A program made the translations under genes and the position numbers. The notes under the pieces were generated by a model, which searched no databases, was not told the DNA's origin, and was given only the letters and a program-made list of their open reading frames with translations. DNA of 64,000 bases from Schlesneria sp. DSM 10557. GTDB taxonomy: Bacteria; Planctomycetota; Planctomycetia; Planctomycetales; Planctomycetaceae. Where the stretch lies: positions 5,288,501 through 5,352,500 of the forward strand of contig NZ_CP124747.1 of NCBI RefSeq assembly GCF_041860085.1, in the 5' to 3' direction. This document shows positions 19,073 to 27,988 of this stretch, in pieces; the first letter of the stretch is position 1, and each line of letters opens with the position of its first letter.

Positions 19073-20295
19073 TTGTGACGACGTCAAATTCGAATCGCCC
19101 GACCGCCGCTCAGTCGTGTCATTCAATGGACCCTGATCTGCTTGCGAGTTGCGTTCACTGTGGTTTCTGTCTGGAAGTCTGTCCGACCTACAAACTGACC
19201 GGGGATGAGAATAACTCGCCCCGTGGTCGGCTACGGCTTTGGCGCGAAGAGGCTGACGGGCGGATTCCGCAAGATCCTTGGACCGACCATTACACATCCG
19301 AATGCGTCGGCTGTCTGGCGTGTGAGTCGGCGTGTCCTGCGAATGTTCCGTATGGACAGATCTTTGAACAGGTCAAACATCAGCACGTCGCCCAGAAGCG
19401 GTCGCGTCCCCCCATCTCGTTGAGGTTTGCTGCAGGCTTAGCCCGGCATCAATCGCTGTTCAATCTGGCGATGCTACCAGCGCGACTGCTGCGGAAAGCC
19501 GGGATCCTGCCCCATCGCTTTCTCTTCAAAGGCGAGCCTGCCGCGTTTCAGTCGACGCAGGCCTATGTCAGCCACCTGATGCAAGTCCACCGGCCGACCG
19601 GTCCGCGTGTGGCGCTGCTGACCGGTTGCTTGATGGAATCTCTCTTCCGCGAAATCAACTTCGCAACCGTGCGGGTACTGATCGAGAACAATATCCAGGT
19701 CATCGTGCCGCCCGATCAGGGATGCTGCGGGGCGTTCCAGGAACATACGGGGATGGACGGCGTCGACCAACTCCAGGAACAGAACCGGATCGCTTTCGGG
19801 AAGCTGGATGTGGACGCGATCGTCAGCAATTCTTCCGGTTGCGGCCTGGCGCTGGGGAAGACCATGAAAGGCGCAGTCCCGGTTCGTGACGTGCTCGGTT
19901 ATCTGGGTGAACAGAAGCTCGTCACGCGGACGAGGATGGACCAAGCGGCGCGCGTCTATGTGGATCTTCCCTGCCATCTGGTGCATGGTCAAAAGGCGGC
20001 TGGCATTCCTGCGAACGTGCTGGACGCGACCGGATATCAATGGGAACTGGCACCCCAGGCACGTGACTGCTGTGGATCAGGTGGGGTCTATAACATTCAG
20101 AAGCCAGAGAACGCGCAGCAGATTCTCGCCCGCAAATCGGCCTTCTTGAATGAGGCGGTCGGTACCCCCGTCATTCTGGCGACGTCGAATCACGTCTGCA
20201 TGATGCAGTGGAATTCCGCGAGATCCACGGGGCTGGTGAAGCGTCCCTACGAAGTGCGGCACGTCATCCAACTGCTGGATCCGCTGGGTTCCTAG
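19069..20295 (+). CDS. glcF: Glycolate oxidase iron-sulfur subunit
   Basis: 408 residues (389 from the first ATG). It carries electrons from the flavin subunit through two 4Fe-4S clusters: CVHCGFCLEVCPTY and CVGCLACESACPANVPYG. Two CCG motifs (GCCGAFQEHTG and DCCGSGGVYN) form the cysteine-rich domains that may bind a further cofactor or pass electrons to quinone. The start is uncertain: a TTG at 19069 overlaps the glcD-glcE stop and has GGAA 7 bases upstream, while the ATG at 19126 has no ribosome site but begins right before the first cluster, as in many family members. It is co-transcribed with the fused flavin subunit. Family assignment is firm. Confidence 0.92.
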   Translation: MIVTTSNSNRPTAAQSCHSMDPDLLASCVHCGFCLEVCPTYKLTGDENNSPRGRLRLWREEADGRIPQDPWTDHYTSECVGCLACESACPANVPYGQIFEQVKHQHVAQKRSRPPISLRFAAGLARHQSLFNLAMLPARLLRKAGILPHRFLFKGEPAAFQSTQAYVSHLMQVHRPTGPRVALLTGCLMESLFREINFATVRVLIENNIQVIVPPDQGCCGAFQEHTGMDGVDQLQEQNRIAFGKLDVDAIVSNSSGCGLALGKTMKGAVPVRDVLGYLGEQKLVTRTRMDQAARVYVDLPCHLVHGQKAAGIPANVLDATGYQWELAPQARDCCGSGGVYNIQKPENAQQILARKSAFLNEAVGTPVILATSNHVCMMQWNSARSTGLVKRPYEVRHVIQLLDPLGS

Positions 20296-20420
20296 CGGTT
20301 CGAAACAGATCCGGTTGTCCCTGATGGACAATGGGAGTCAGGGGACTGGCCGCAATTTGCAGTCTGTCCCAACCTCATTCGAACGAAGTCTGATCGAATG
20401 AAGTTGCCGGTCGGTGGAAC

Positions 20421-21563
20421 TCAGTCGTATTGTTCACGAGATCGCCGTTCTCGCGGCTGATCTGCGAGGGATTCTTTCCGCTTGCGGCCTGTAACGATCC
20501 AGTAATCGTTGGCTTCAGCCACTTCGACGTCCCCGTACCACAGGGGCATCCGTTCGACGAACCAGTTCGGGGTCTTGGTCACGATCAGGATTTTTGACTT
20601 GGGTTTCAGTGCCCGATGACCCGTGTCGAGGAACAAGTCCGCGATCGCGTAGTTCGAGAAGTACGGCGGGTTGGCGAGGGCCAGGTCAAACTCGTCTGAT
20701 GCGGGAGTTTCCCCTTCGGCGTCCAGGGCATACGTGATCCCGGGAGCTTCATTCTTAGCGATCCCCCGTTCCAGCGACTGAATGGCGCGGGCGTTGGAGT
20801 CGACTGCGTGGACCGAGACATTTTCTGCCGCGAAGGCGGCGGCCAGTGAGACGGTACCGGCGCCGCTTCCCAGGTCCAGGACCTTCATGCCCGGTTTGAC
20901 GACCATCTTGTTCATCAAGGCCCGGGCACCCCCGTCGATATGACGATGACTGAAGACACCGGGACGACTGTACGCGTAGATGAGTCGGCCCCGGTCACGA
21001 AACGCGAATTCGCAGTCGAAGTCTTTGAGTTTCTTCAGCGGCGCCACTTTCGTCGCGAGATAGACAGTCCCCTGCTTCCGGACGGGGCGACGTGTTACCT
21101 TGGGAAAAATCGCCCGTAACTCTTTGTGAATCCACTGATCTTCGTCGTTGTCGGTGGAAACGACCATCCGGCCCCCCTCGACCAGACGCTGGTGTCCCTG
21201 CTGGAGCAGATCGCGGGTCAGCTCGGCCTCACCCCCCTTTTTGAAGGCGAACGCCACGAGATCCGCTTCGTGATCGGGCAGATCCGGCTGGCAGATCAGA
21301 TTCAGGTTCGGGGGGGGCGGTCCATCTTCGCTGATACGGAATTCGCTCTGCGTCCTGTGAAAAATATCGAGAAACCAGCAGTCAACCTGAGCGTCAGGAT
21401 GATCTGTCGCGTAGGCGACGGCAAACTGGGCACGCCCGGCGGACGTACAGATCACTCGTTTCCCCGACATGTCCGGCAGAGTGTCGATTAACAACTTCTC
21501 TTGTGGACGGATGAAAAACGAATGAGGGATCGTTTCTTCGACTTTTTTATTTCGACGTGACAC
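20421..21563 (-). CDS. RsmC-like class I methyltransferase (probable 16S rRNA guanine-N2)
   Basis: 380-residue SAM-dependent methyltransferase. The C-terminal half has motif I VLDLGSGAGTVSLAAA and the N2-methylating motif ANPPYF, as in RsmC/RlmG enzymes that methylate the exocyclic amine of guanine in rRNA. The N-terminal half (about residues 1-190) is a degenerate methyltransferase-like domain, also typical of RsmC. The start is a GTG; no strong Shine-Dalgarno was seen. The downstream side is convergent with glcF, and rlmI lies upstream on the same strand with a 188-base gap. The exact rRNA position cannot be deduced without alignment. Confidence 0.85.
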   Translation of the reverse strand: MSRRNKKVEETIPHSFFIRPQEKLLIDTLPDMSGKRVICTSAGRAQFAVAYATDHPDAQVDCWFLDIFHRTQSEFRISEDGPPPPNLNLICQPDLPDHEADLVAFAFKKGGEAELTRDLLQQGHQRLVEGGRMVVSTDNDEDQWIHKELRAIFPKVTRRPVRKQGTVYLATKVAPLKKLKDFDCEFAFRDRGRLIYAYSRPGVFSHRHIDGGARALMNKMVVKPGMKVLDLGSGAGTVSLAAAFAAENVSVHAVDSNARAIQSLERGIAKNEAPGITYALDAEGETPASDEFDLALANPPYFSNYAIADLFLDTGHRALKPKSKILIVTKTPNWFVERMPLWYGDVEVAEANDYWIVTGRKRKESLADQPRERRSREQYD

Positions 21564-21657
21564 GCGCGGCTCTGTGGAGAAAGTAGGAAGAAGTCTGTGG
21601 CGATCCCGGGGGGAGGAAATCGCCAGTATGGGCCCGGAACGGAGGCTATTCTACGTC

Positions 21658-21683
21658 AAAGGGGAGTAAATTCATTCCCCTTT
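21658..21683. repeat. 8-bp inverted repeat between the two methyltransferase genes
   Basis: AAAGGGGA pairs with TCCCCTTT around a 10-base loop, 70 bases past the end of the rlmI-like gene. It has only a three-base T end on either strand, so it is a weak terminator candidate at best. Confidence 0.3.
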
Positions 21684-21751
21684 ATGATTTGAACGGCCAA
21701 CAATGATGGCGATCGCTGGAAATCGGGTGGATTCATCTCGTGAAACGACAT

Positions 21752-22966
21752 CTACAGCACGCGACAAAGGTAGCACTTCAGGTAGTTGGTTTCGAGGCAG
21801 TGAATCGACGCGGGGTGGTCTGCGGCAGGGCCGCGTACCTCGAGCACCTGCAACCGGCGGTCTGCGTGCAGTGCCGACTGACTGAGCATATCCGCAAACA
21901 TTTCGTGAGAGATGTGACCAGAACAACTGCAGGTCACGAAGAATCCACCCGGGTTGATCAGACCGAGGGCAAAGCGGTTCAGGCTGTAATAACCCCGTAG
22001 CGCGGCATCGATCCCCTGCCGGTTGCGTGCGAGCTTCGGCGGGTCCAGCACCACGGTGTCGAACGTTTCCTGTTTCGAATGAAATTCTTCCAGAGACTTG
22101 AAGGCATCTTGTTTGACTGTCTTGAGCCGGTCGGCAACCCCGTTCAGCTCTGCATTGGAACGGGCCTGGGTGAGAGCCGCTTCTGACGCATCGACGGCGG
22201 TGACTTCGGCAGCCCCCCCGTTCACCAGGCAGTTCAGGCCAAAGCCACCGGTGTAACAGCAGACATCGAGAACTCGCTTATCTCGCACGAAGTCGGCGAT
22301 CCGTCGGCGATTATCCCGCTGATCCAGGAAGAATCCGGTCTTTTGTCCTTCGGCCACGTCAATTCCATAGCGAACGCCATGCTCGGCGATAAAAATGGGT
22401 CGAGGAGGAGACTGGCCCCAAAGCAACCCGTCGGTCAGTTCCAACCCTTCCGCCGCGCGAATTCCTTTCTCGGTTCGCAGCCAGATCCCTTCCGGTTGCA
22501 GGGTTTCGCGCAGGCTATCGAGGATGACCTCCTTGTGATTCGCCAAGGCCAGACTGGTCAATTGAACCATCAGCCAGCCGCCATAGCGGTCCACGGTCAG
22601 TCCCGACAGGCCGTCGGCTTCGCTATAAATCTGTCGGCTGGCGTCCTGGGGCCCCTGTTGGGGAAAGAGGACCTTCCGCATCTCTACGGCGTCTGTAACT
22701 CTTTGCCGCCAGAAACTTTCTGTCAGAGTGTATGCTTCATCCCATGAGTAAAGTCGGACGGCAATCTTGCTGATGGGATTGAACAGACCCCAGGCGATGA
22801 ACTGTCCGTCGTGAGCGGTGAGGGCGACGGCGTCACCGGGAGCCGGATTTCCCTCGATCCGGTCGATGGCGCCTTGGAAAACCCAGGGATGACGACTGAA
22901 AAAGGGGAGTGCTTTACGAGGTTTAATGACAACGCGTGCCGTGGAACCGGCGGAATGGACAGGCAT
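21752..22966 (-). CDS. rlmI: RlmI-like 23S rRNA (cytosine-C5) methyltransferase
   Basis: 404 residues. An N-terminal PUA domain (RHPWVFQGAID, GDAVALTAHDGQFIAWGLFNP) binds RNA. A central EEHUD-like part (YSEADGLSGLTVDRYGGWL, GQKTGFFLDQRDNR) precedes the Rossmann domain with VLDVCCYTGGFGLNCL, the acidic DASEAAL and the catalytic VLDPPKLAR followed by TCSCSGHIS, whose Cys is expected to attack the base. E. coli RlmI methylates C1962 of 23S rRNA. A TTG at 22981 extends by 5 residues; I prefer the ATG. The orthologue call is by motif recognition. Confidence 0.88.
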   Translation of the reverse strand: MPVHSAGSTARVVIKPRKALPFFSRHPWVFQGAIDRIEGNPAPGDAVALTAHDGQFIAWGLFNPISKIAVRLYSWDEAYTLTESFWRQRVTDAVEMRKVLFPQQGPQDASRQIYSEADGLSGLTVDRYGGWLMVQLTSLALANHKEVILDSLRETLQPEGIWLRTEKGIRAAEGLELTDGLLWGQSPPRPIFIAEHGVRYGIDVAEGQKTGFFLDQRDNRRRIADFVRDKRVLDVCCYTGGFGLNCLVNGGAAEVTAVDASEAALTQARSNAELNGVADRLKTVKQDAFKSLEEFHSKQETFDTVVLDPPKLARNRQGIDAALRGYYSLNRFALGLINPGGFFVTCSCSGHISHEMFADMLSQSALHADRRLQVLEVRGPAADHPASIHCLETNYLKCYLCRVL

Positions 22967-23546
22967 GTCGGATTGTTTCAAGTGAGGAAAAAGTATTCGT
23001 TAACAGGACCGCCACAGTTCACGTGGTCGGCCCTCGGGTGCGGGACAGCGAGTGATCGCCACGGGAATCATTCTGCGGCGGCGGACCCCGTCCAATCGCC
23101 GGTGATCTTCGGGTTGCGTCATCCGGATCGAACTTCCTGTCGAATCTCAGCACCGACGGGCGTAGGGGAATCGGTTGAGGACGCATACAGATAACCGTTT
23201 CGTCATTTCTGGAAGACTGCCCGCTGATCATATCGCAAACGCGTGTGCAGGGCGCGGGTCGCGATGATTCCTGTTACCCGCGCTTCCTCATAAGGAGGGA
23301 ATTTCGCTTCGACTGGAGTCTCGAAAATCGTTCCTCTCGGATTGGACGCTGCGGGAGCGTGTGCGTGGACGGAGGCGGGAACGGGGATCAACGAGTGTAG
23401 GTGACTTCACTTTTTGCCCCGGAACTGTTGGTTTTTGCGGGTTGTATCGACTCGTTTTTGGATTTCCGAATGGAATGGGCCGACTCTGTCCAATGAACAT
23501 CCTCCGATTTTGCCGATCCGATGAAGGACTTTGTCACGCATTCTGG
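22967..23546. other. Divergent intergenic region
   Basis: About 580 bases upstream of both rlmI and the HlyD-like gene. Weak reading frames cross it on both strands but none has family features or a good ribosome site. The frame of the HlyD-like gene is open back to 23361, so part of this stretch would be coding if an upstream start is used. Confidence 0.4.
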
Positions 23547-24686
23547 ATGAAGCGCACCATGCCCGGCGAAATTTCCTCGACGACACACCAAGCCTCTTCC
23601 AGTTCCCTGATGTTCAAAGGGGTTTGCATCGGTCTGGCATTATTTGCAGGGACGGGATTCGCCTGTCTCTTCGAATATGTCGGCGAGCATTCCTATCCAG
23701 GGGTGCTGCAGTCCCGTTCGACGACGGTGTCCTCGAACTGTCTGGCTCAGGTCCGAGATGTGTCAGTCAAAGCAGGACAGACACTCGTTCCCGGCGATTT
23801 GCTGGTCCAGCTCGTCGATCCCCGCCTTGAGGATCGCATCATCAGCAAGCGTCGCGAAATCTCGGAACTGGAAGCCGAGATGAACCGGGTGAAAGTTGCG
23901 GCCGAAGTGGACCTGGCCTGGCGGCGACGAGAACTGGATGCGGAAGTCTTCGAGACACAGCTCAAGGAGACCGCGCTGGCACAGGAACGGCTCAACAAGC
24001 AGGTCGAGCAACTTGCCTGGAAAGACCATCTGGCGAGCGCAGATTCGCTGGTCAGTCCCATGGGCGCGGAACTGAATAACCCCTTCAGTTCGCTGACGAA
24101 GCAGCTTCACCTTCCCGACGAACGCCGCCTGCAGGCGATGCTTCGTGAAGACGCTGCTGCAGCCTCCGCAGAGACTCTGGCGATTCAGGTCACGCTCTGT
24201 CAGGAACGACTCACCCGCCTTGCCGCCCTGGAAAAGAATCTGGAAGAGCAGATTCGCAAGGGGTCGGGCGTGGATGTCATCGAGGCCAAATTAAACGGAG
24301 CCCGACAGGAGCTGGTTGCGCTGGAAGAACAATCCAAAGAGCTGCAGATCATCAGTCCGACCTACGGCACCGTCGGGGAAGTCAAAGTTCATTCCGGCGA
24401 TCAGGTCGCAGGTGGCGGTTCCCTGGTGGATATTCTGGACGACGTCCAGCGTCATGTGGTGGCGCAGTTGCCCCCGGGGACAGCGGCCCAGTTGAAACCC
24501 GGAACCAAGGTCACTCTTGTCTTTCCAGAGAATGACAAACGGATTGGAGTGATTTCCGAGATCCCCTCGCACGTCACGTCGTCATCGCGGAATGGCGAAT
24601 CGTTCGTGGCTGTAAAGATCGAACCGGCTGGCAAGTTGTGGCCCAAAATTGCGATTGGTGCCAACGTCAAGGTCATGCTTCCGTAA
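23547..24686 (+). CDS. HlyD-type membrane fusion protein (orphan adaptor)
   Basis: 379 residues with a membrane anchor near the N-terminus (about residues 20-42, MFKGVCIGLALFAGTGFAC). It then has a biotinyl-lipoyl-like half (VRDVSVKAGQTLVPGDLLVQLVDP), a long coiled coil of about 140 residues with many Glu and Lys, the second lipoyl half (ISPTYGTVGEVKVHSGDQV) and a beta-barrel. This is the plan of HlyD/EmrA adaptors. No transporter gene adjoins it. The start is uncertain: in-frame ATGs at 23493, 23547 and 23559 all lack a clear Shine-Dalgarno. The partner is unknown; it could serve an ABC or MFS exporter encoded elsewhere. Confidence 0.75.
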   Translation: MKRTMPGEISSTTHQASSSSLMFKGVCIGLALFAGTGFACLFEYVGEHSYPGVLQSRSTTVSSNCLAQVRDVSVKAGQTLVPGDLLVQLVDPRLEDRIISKRREISELEAEMNRVKVAAEVDLAWRRRELDAEVFETQLKETALAQERLNKQVEQLAWKDHLASADSLVSPMGAELNNPFSSLTKQLHLPDERRLQAMLREDAAAASAETLAIQVTLCQERLTRLAALEKNLEEQIRKGSGVDVIEAKLNGARQELVALEEQSKELQIISPTYGTVGEVKVHSGDQVAGGGSLVDILDDVQRHVVAQLPPGTAAQLKPGTKVTLVFPENDKRIGVISEIPSHVTSSSRNGESFVAVKIEPAGKLWPKIAIGANVKVMLP

Positions 24687-24894
24687 TTGGGATGACTCCG
24701 TCACAATGCCTCAATCCCGCAGCGAGACTGCTGCGGTCTGATGCGATAACGCTGGTTGCGTCGTCTGAGATGGATCGCTCGATTCCTCTTTGCAGGCTGC
24801 ATCTGCAGAATCTCTGCGGGTCAGTGTGAGAAACGAGTGAACTTCCGGACTGTGGCCTGTCGCACGTCCTGATTGAGTGATTTGATTTCGGAGC

Positions 24895-25437
24895 ATGAAA
24901 TTTATGGGGCACTCCCCGGCTGAACCCCCGCAAGGTCTCTTGGCGACGGTTGGGCAGTTTATTGCTCGCTTCTGTACGTCCGCCTGGGTTGGTGCTGCCA
25001 CTCTGTTTGTGATTGTGGGAGTGGCCGAGGTGACGCGAGGCGGCTTCGACTCTGCCACCAAAGATATTCTCGTCGCACTCCGCTTTCCTGCGTATTACGT
25101 CTGCGGAGTGGTTCTGATGGGAAGTGCCTGGCTGGGGGCACTTGTCGGGGGACCGTCGGCCGCTTTTCCCCGGTTCCGACGCACTGGGGCACTGATCTTC
25201 CTGGCGCTGTCACTTGGCGTGCTGGCGCTGGACTACGTCTTTGTCTATCTTCCTCTGCTGCGAATGGTCGTTCCCCCGGGCCAAGCCAAGTCGGCGTCGT
25301 TTACGCACTACCATGAAGCCTCGAAATGGGTCAATCTGGTCGGCTTGACGTTATGCCTGATCGCGACGGTGCTCGTCCAGTGGCCTGTTCGCGTCACCCG
25401 GGTTGCAGAAACGGGGACACCTGACACCGCCGCCTAA
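24895..25437 (+). CDS. Four-helix integral membrane protein of unknown function
   Basis: 180 residues with four predicted membrane helices (about residues 30-50, 66-86, 97-120 and 147-165). The pattern of a first helix with SAWVGAATLFVIVGVAEV and a last helix preceded by HYHEASKWVN recalls DUF4149/TMEM205-like proteins, but I am not certain. GGAG lies 1 base before the ATG at 24895 and 10 before the next ATG at 24904, so the shorter form may be correct. The stop is 4 bases from the end of the convergent murG. Confidence 0.65.
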   Translation: MKFMGHSPAEPPQGLLATVGQFIARFCTSAWVGAATLFVIVGVAEVTRGGFDSATKDILVALRFPAYYVCGVVLMGSAWLGALVGGPSAAFPRFRRTGALIFLALSLGVLALDYVFVYLPLLRMVVPPGQAKSASFTHYHEASKWVNLVGLTLCLIATVLVQWPVRVTRVAETGTPDTAA

Positions 25438-25441
25438 CGGC

Positions 25442-26575
25442 CTATCGGGCGCAGGGACTCACCTCAGCCGCGATGACATCCGCGATGGCCGCGGCTGCGT
25501 CCGGGTGGGCAAGTGACAATGCGGCATTTCCCATGCGATGACGCAACTCGGTGTCTCTTAGGAGCTTCTCCAGGTTCCGGGATAACTGCAAAGCGGTCTC
25601 GTCAGAAGAATGTGCATGTTCCACGAGGAGTGCGGCCTCGCGATCGACGAACACTTTGGCATTGGCATGCTGATGAGCGTCGGCTGCGTGCGGATAGGGG
25701 AGCAGAACTACCGGCTTGCCCGCACACGCCAGTTCCGCCAGCGTCGTGGCACCGGCTCGTGAAATGACGAGACTCGCACGCTCGTAGAGTGCGGGCATTT
25801 CACGAAAGAATGACGACACTTCAGCTTTTAACCCCAGTTGGGCGTATGTTTGACGAGCGACCTCCACATCGCGAGGCCCGGTCTGGTGATCAATCTGCCA
25901 GTTGGCGAGTGGTTCGCGCAACGCCGCAACCGCTTTCAATACCGCAGCATTCAGCGAGTCGGCACCTTGACTTCCGCCGAGGATCAGCAAATGTCGGCCA
26001 GTATCCACTGGAGAGACGACGGTGTCTGCATGATCTTCTGCGGGGTGGTGCAAGCGGGCAATCTCTGCGCGTACGGGATTCCCGGTGACCGTCACACGGC
26101 GAGCGCGCGGCAAATATGATTGTGCCTCGGCGAACGAGAGGCAGACCTGTTTTGCGTAGCGGCTCAGACCACGTGTCGTCCGTCCGGGGATCGCGTTTTG
26201 TTCCAGCAGCACGACGGGAATTCGCTGGCGGCTGGCTGCATAGACGAGGGGTGCACTGGCGTAGCCACCCAACCCAATGACGGCGGCGGGCCGAAGTTCT
26301 TTCAGCAGTGCTTGGGCGCTGCGCCACGCCTGCCAGTTTCGCCAGAGAAATCTGACGGGGTTTCGTTTGAGAACCGCCAGTGATTCGACCGGCAACATGC
26401 GATGTTCGAGGTGGTGGTCCGCCGCGATGCTGACTTCGATGGGCCGGTTGGAGCCGATGAAAATGAGTCGGCGGGAAGGGGAACGCTGGCGGAGCTGTTC
26501 GGCCACGGCGATCCCGGGGAACAGGTGGCCGCCGGTGCCTCCCCCCGCAAAAAGGATTGTCGGCGCCGCTTCCAT
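25442..26575 (-). CDS. murG: UDP-GlcNAc:lipid I N-acetylglucosaminyltransferase MurG
   Basis: 377 residues. It adds GlcNAc to undecaprenyl-PP-MurNAc-pentapeptide to form lipid II on the inner face of the membrane. The GT-B fold motifs are clear: GGGTGGHLFP at residues 11-20, IGLGGYASAPLVYAA, LLEQNAIPG, ILGGSQGADSLN, and the UDP-binding SRAGATTLAELACAGKPVVLLPYP. A frame extends upstream to 26668, but the ATG at 26575 has AGGAA and GGAA upstream and gives the normal N-terminus. It stands apart from any mur/fts cluster in this window. Its presence supports peptidoglycan synthesis in this planctomycete. Confidence 0.96.
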   Translation of the reverse strand: MEAAPTILFAGGGTGGHLFPGIAVAEQLRQRSPSRRLIFIGSNRPIEVSIAADHHLEHRMLPVESLAVLKRNPVRFLWRNWQAWRSAQALLKELRPAAVIGLGGYASAPLVYAASRQRIPVVLLEQNAIPGRTTRGLSRYAKQVCLSFAEAQSYLPRARRVTVTGNPVRAEIARLHHPAEDHADTVVSPVDTGRHLLILGGSQGADSLNAAVLKAVAALREPLANWQIDHQTGPRDVEVARQTYAQLGLKAEVSSFFREMPALYERASLVISRAGATTLAELACAGKPVVLLPYPHAADAHQHANAKVFVDREAALLVEHAHSSDETALQLSRNLEKLLRDTELRHRMGNAALSLAHPDAAAAIADVIAAEVSPCAR

Positions 26576-26864
26576 GACTTTCCGTTCCTCAGCTTGTGTC
26601 CGTAAGGCTGGTGCAAGTCCCTGACGTGATTTCGGTGGAGCGCGTGACGCCTGTGAGTTCCCCAGCATCGCTGCGGCGCAGAATCAGGGTGCATGCTGAA
26701 CACGAACCCTGTTTCGCAGATTTGAGTTCGACCGGCAAGTTGAAGTGATGTCTGTACGGATGAAAATCCCTCCCGAGGTGACTAGAGTGTCCCGACGCCG
26801 TGCAAAACTGAATAATGAGAAGTCGTTTCACAGCCTCGCAGACACAACTACCAGGGAGACTAAG

Positions 26865-27722
26865 ATGAAGCTGGCCACATTGAAAACCGACTGGGGACCA
26901 CGAGTCGTTGGCGTTGCACTCGACGGACGCTTTGTGGATTTGTGTGAAGTGGATGTCAAGCTTCCCACCACCATGCGGGAAATTCTGGCCGCTCCAGAAG
27001 GTCTGATCACTGCAGCCCATGCGCTGGCGGTCGGATCGGTCAAAGGCCCCTTCATCACGGGTCAGCTGGCGGCCCCGGTGGGAAATCCGGGCAAAGTCTT
27101 CTGTATCGGGTTGAACTATCGCGATCACGCGATCGAAACCAATTCGCCCATTCCGACCGAGCCCGTCGTCTTCAGCAAGTTTTCGCAGACCGTGATCGGT
27201 CCCGAAGACGCGGTGATTCTGCCGAAAGTTTCTCATGAAGTCGATTATGAGGCCGAGCTGGTCGTCGTGATTGGCAAGCAGGGAAAAAACATCCCGAAAG
27301 AGGAAGCTTACTCATACGTCGCGGGATACACCTGCGGTAACGATGTCTCGGCTCGCGACTGGCAAAAGGGACGACCGGGCGGTCAGTGGCTCTTGGGCAA
27401 GTCACCAGACACCTTCGCACCCACGGGACCCTACCTGGTCACCGCCGACGAAGTCGATCCACGCAGTCTGAAGATCGGTCTGCGTCTGAACGGCGAAACG
27501 CTACAGAATTCGTCGACAAAAGAGCTGATCTTTGGCATCGACGAAGTGATTGCTCATCTGTCGCAACTGATCACGCTGCAACCGGGCGACCTGATCTTCA
27601 CCGGAACGCCTCCGGGTGTCGGTTCGGCTCGCAATCCGCAAGTCTACCTCAAGGCGGGCGATCGGATGGAAGTTGAAATCGAAGGGGTGGGTGTTCTCGC
27701 CAACCCGGTTATTGCTGAATGA
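26865..27722 (+). CDS. Fumarylacetoacetate hydrolase family protein
   Basis: 285 residues, with the FAH C-terminal catalytic fold used by acylpyruvate hydrolases, HHDD isomerases and ureidoglycolate lyases. Motifs: [13 protein letters not shown], the metal ligands in [22 protein letters not shown], and the closing FTGTPPGVG. The length fits the ureidoglycolate lyase/2,4-diketo-3-deoxyfuconate hydrolase subgroup. The ATG at 26865 has GGGAG 7 bases upstream and is preferred to starts from 26745. A strong intrinsic terminator follows. Specific substrate unknown. Confidence 0.9.
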   Translation: MKLATLKTDWGPRVVGVALDGRFVDLCEVDVKLPTTMREILAAPEGLITAAHALAVGSVKGPFITGQLAAPVGNPGKVFCIGLNYRDHAIETNSPIPTEPVVFSKFSQTVIGPEDAVILPKVSHEVDYEAELVVVIGKQGKNIPKEEAYSYVAGYTCGNDVSARDWQKGRPGGQWLLGKSPDTFAPTGPYLVTADEVDPRSLKIGLRLNGETLQNSSTKELIFGIDEVIAHLSQLITLQPGDLIFTGTPPGVGSARNPQVYLKAGDRMEVEIEGVGVLANPVIAE

Positions 27723-27784
27723 TCCCGGCTTGGTCGAAAAGCGGCTGATACGGATCCGTGGCGTGAATAACGCCGAATCAATAG

Positions 27785-27832
27785 AGAGAGCAGACCAGGA
27801 CTCAGAATTGCCCCGGTCTGCTCTCTTTTTTT
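27785..27832 (+). terminator. Rho-independent terminator after the FAH gene
   Basis: AGAGAGCAGACC (27785-27796) pairs perfectly with GGTCTGCTCTCT (27815-27826); the second arm runs directly into a T-tract ending near 27832. It is 62 bases past the stop codon. Confidence 0.88.
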
Positions 27833-27988
27833 ACGACTCATGCCAGAAACGGCCGTCGGGGCGAGTCCGCTCACCCGTGAAACGTCCCGGACCGACGTCA
27901 GTCTGCGGGCGTCCTGAGACGCGTCCGCAGACTGGTCATCTTTGCCCCCATGGCCGATGAGATCGGGAGGCGTTCCCTTCAGGAAAAT

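Noticed and set aside
20315..20331. TTGTCC/GGACAA stem after glcF
   Set aside because: No T-run follows and the stem is short, so it is not called as a terminator.
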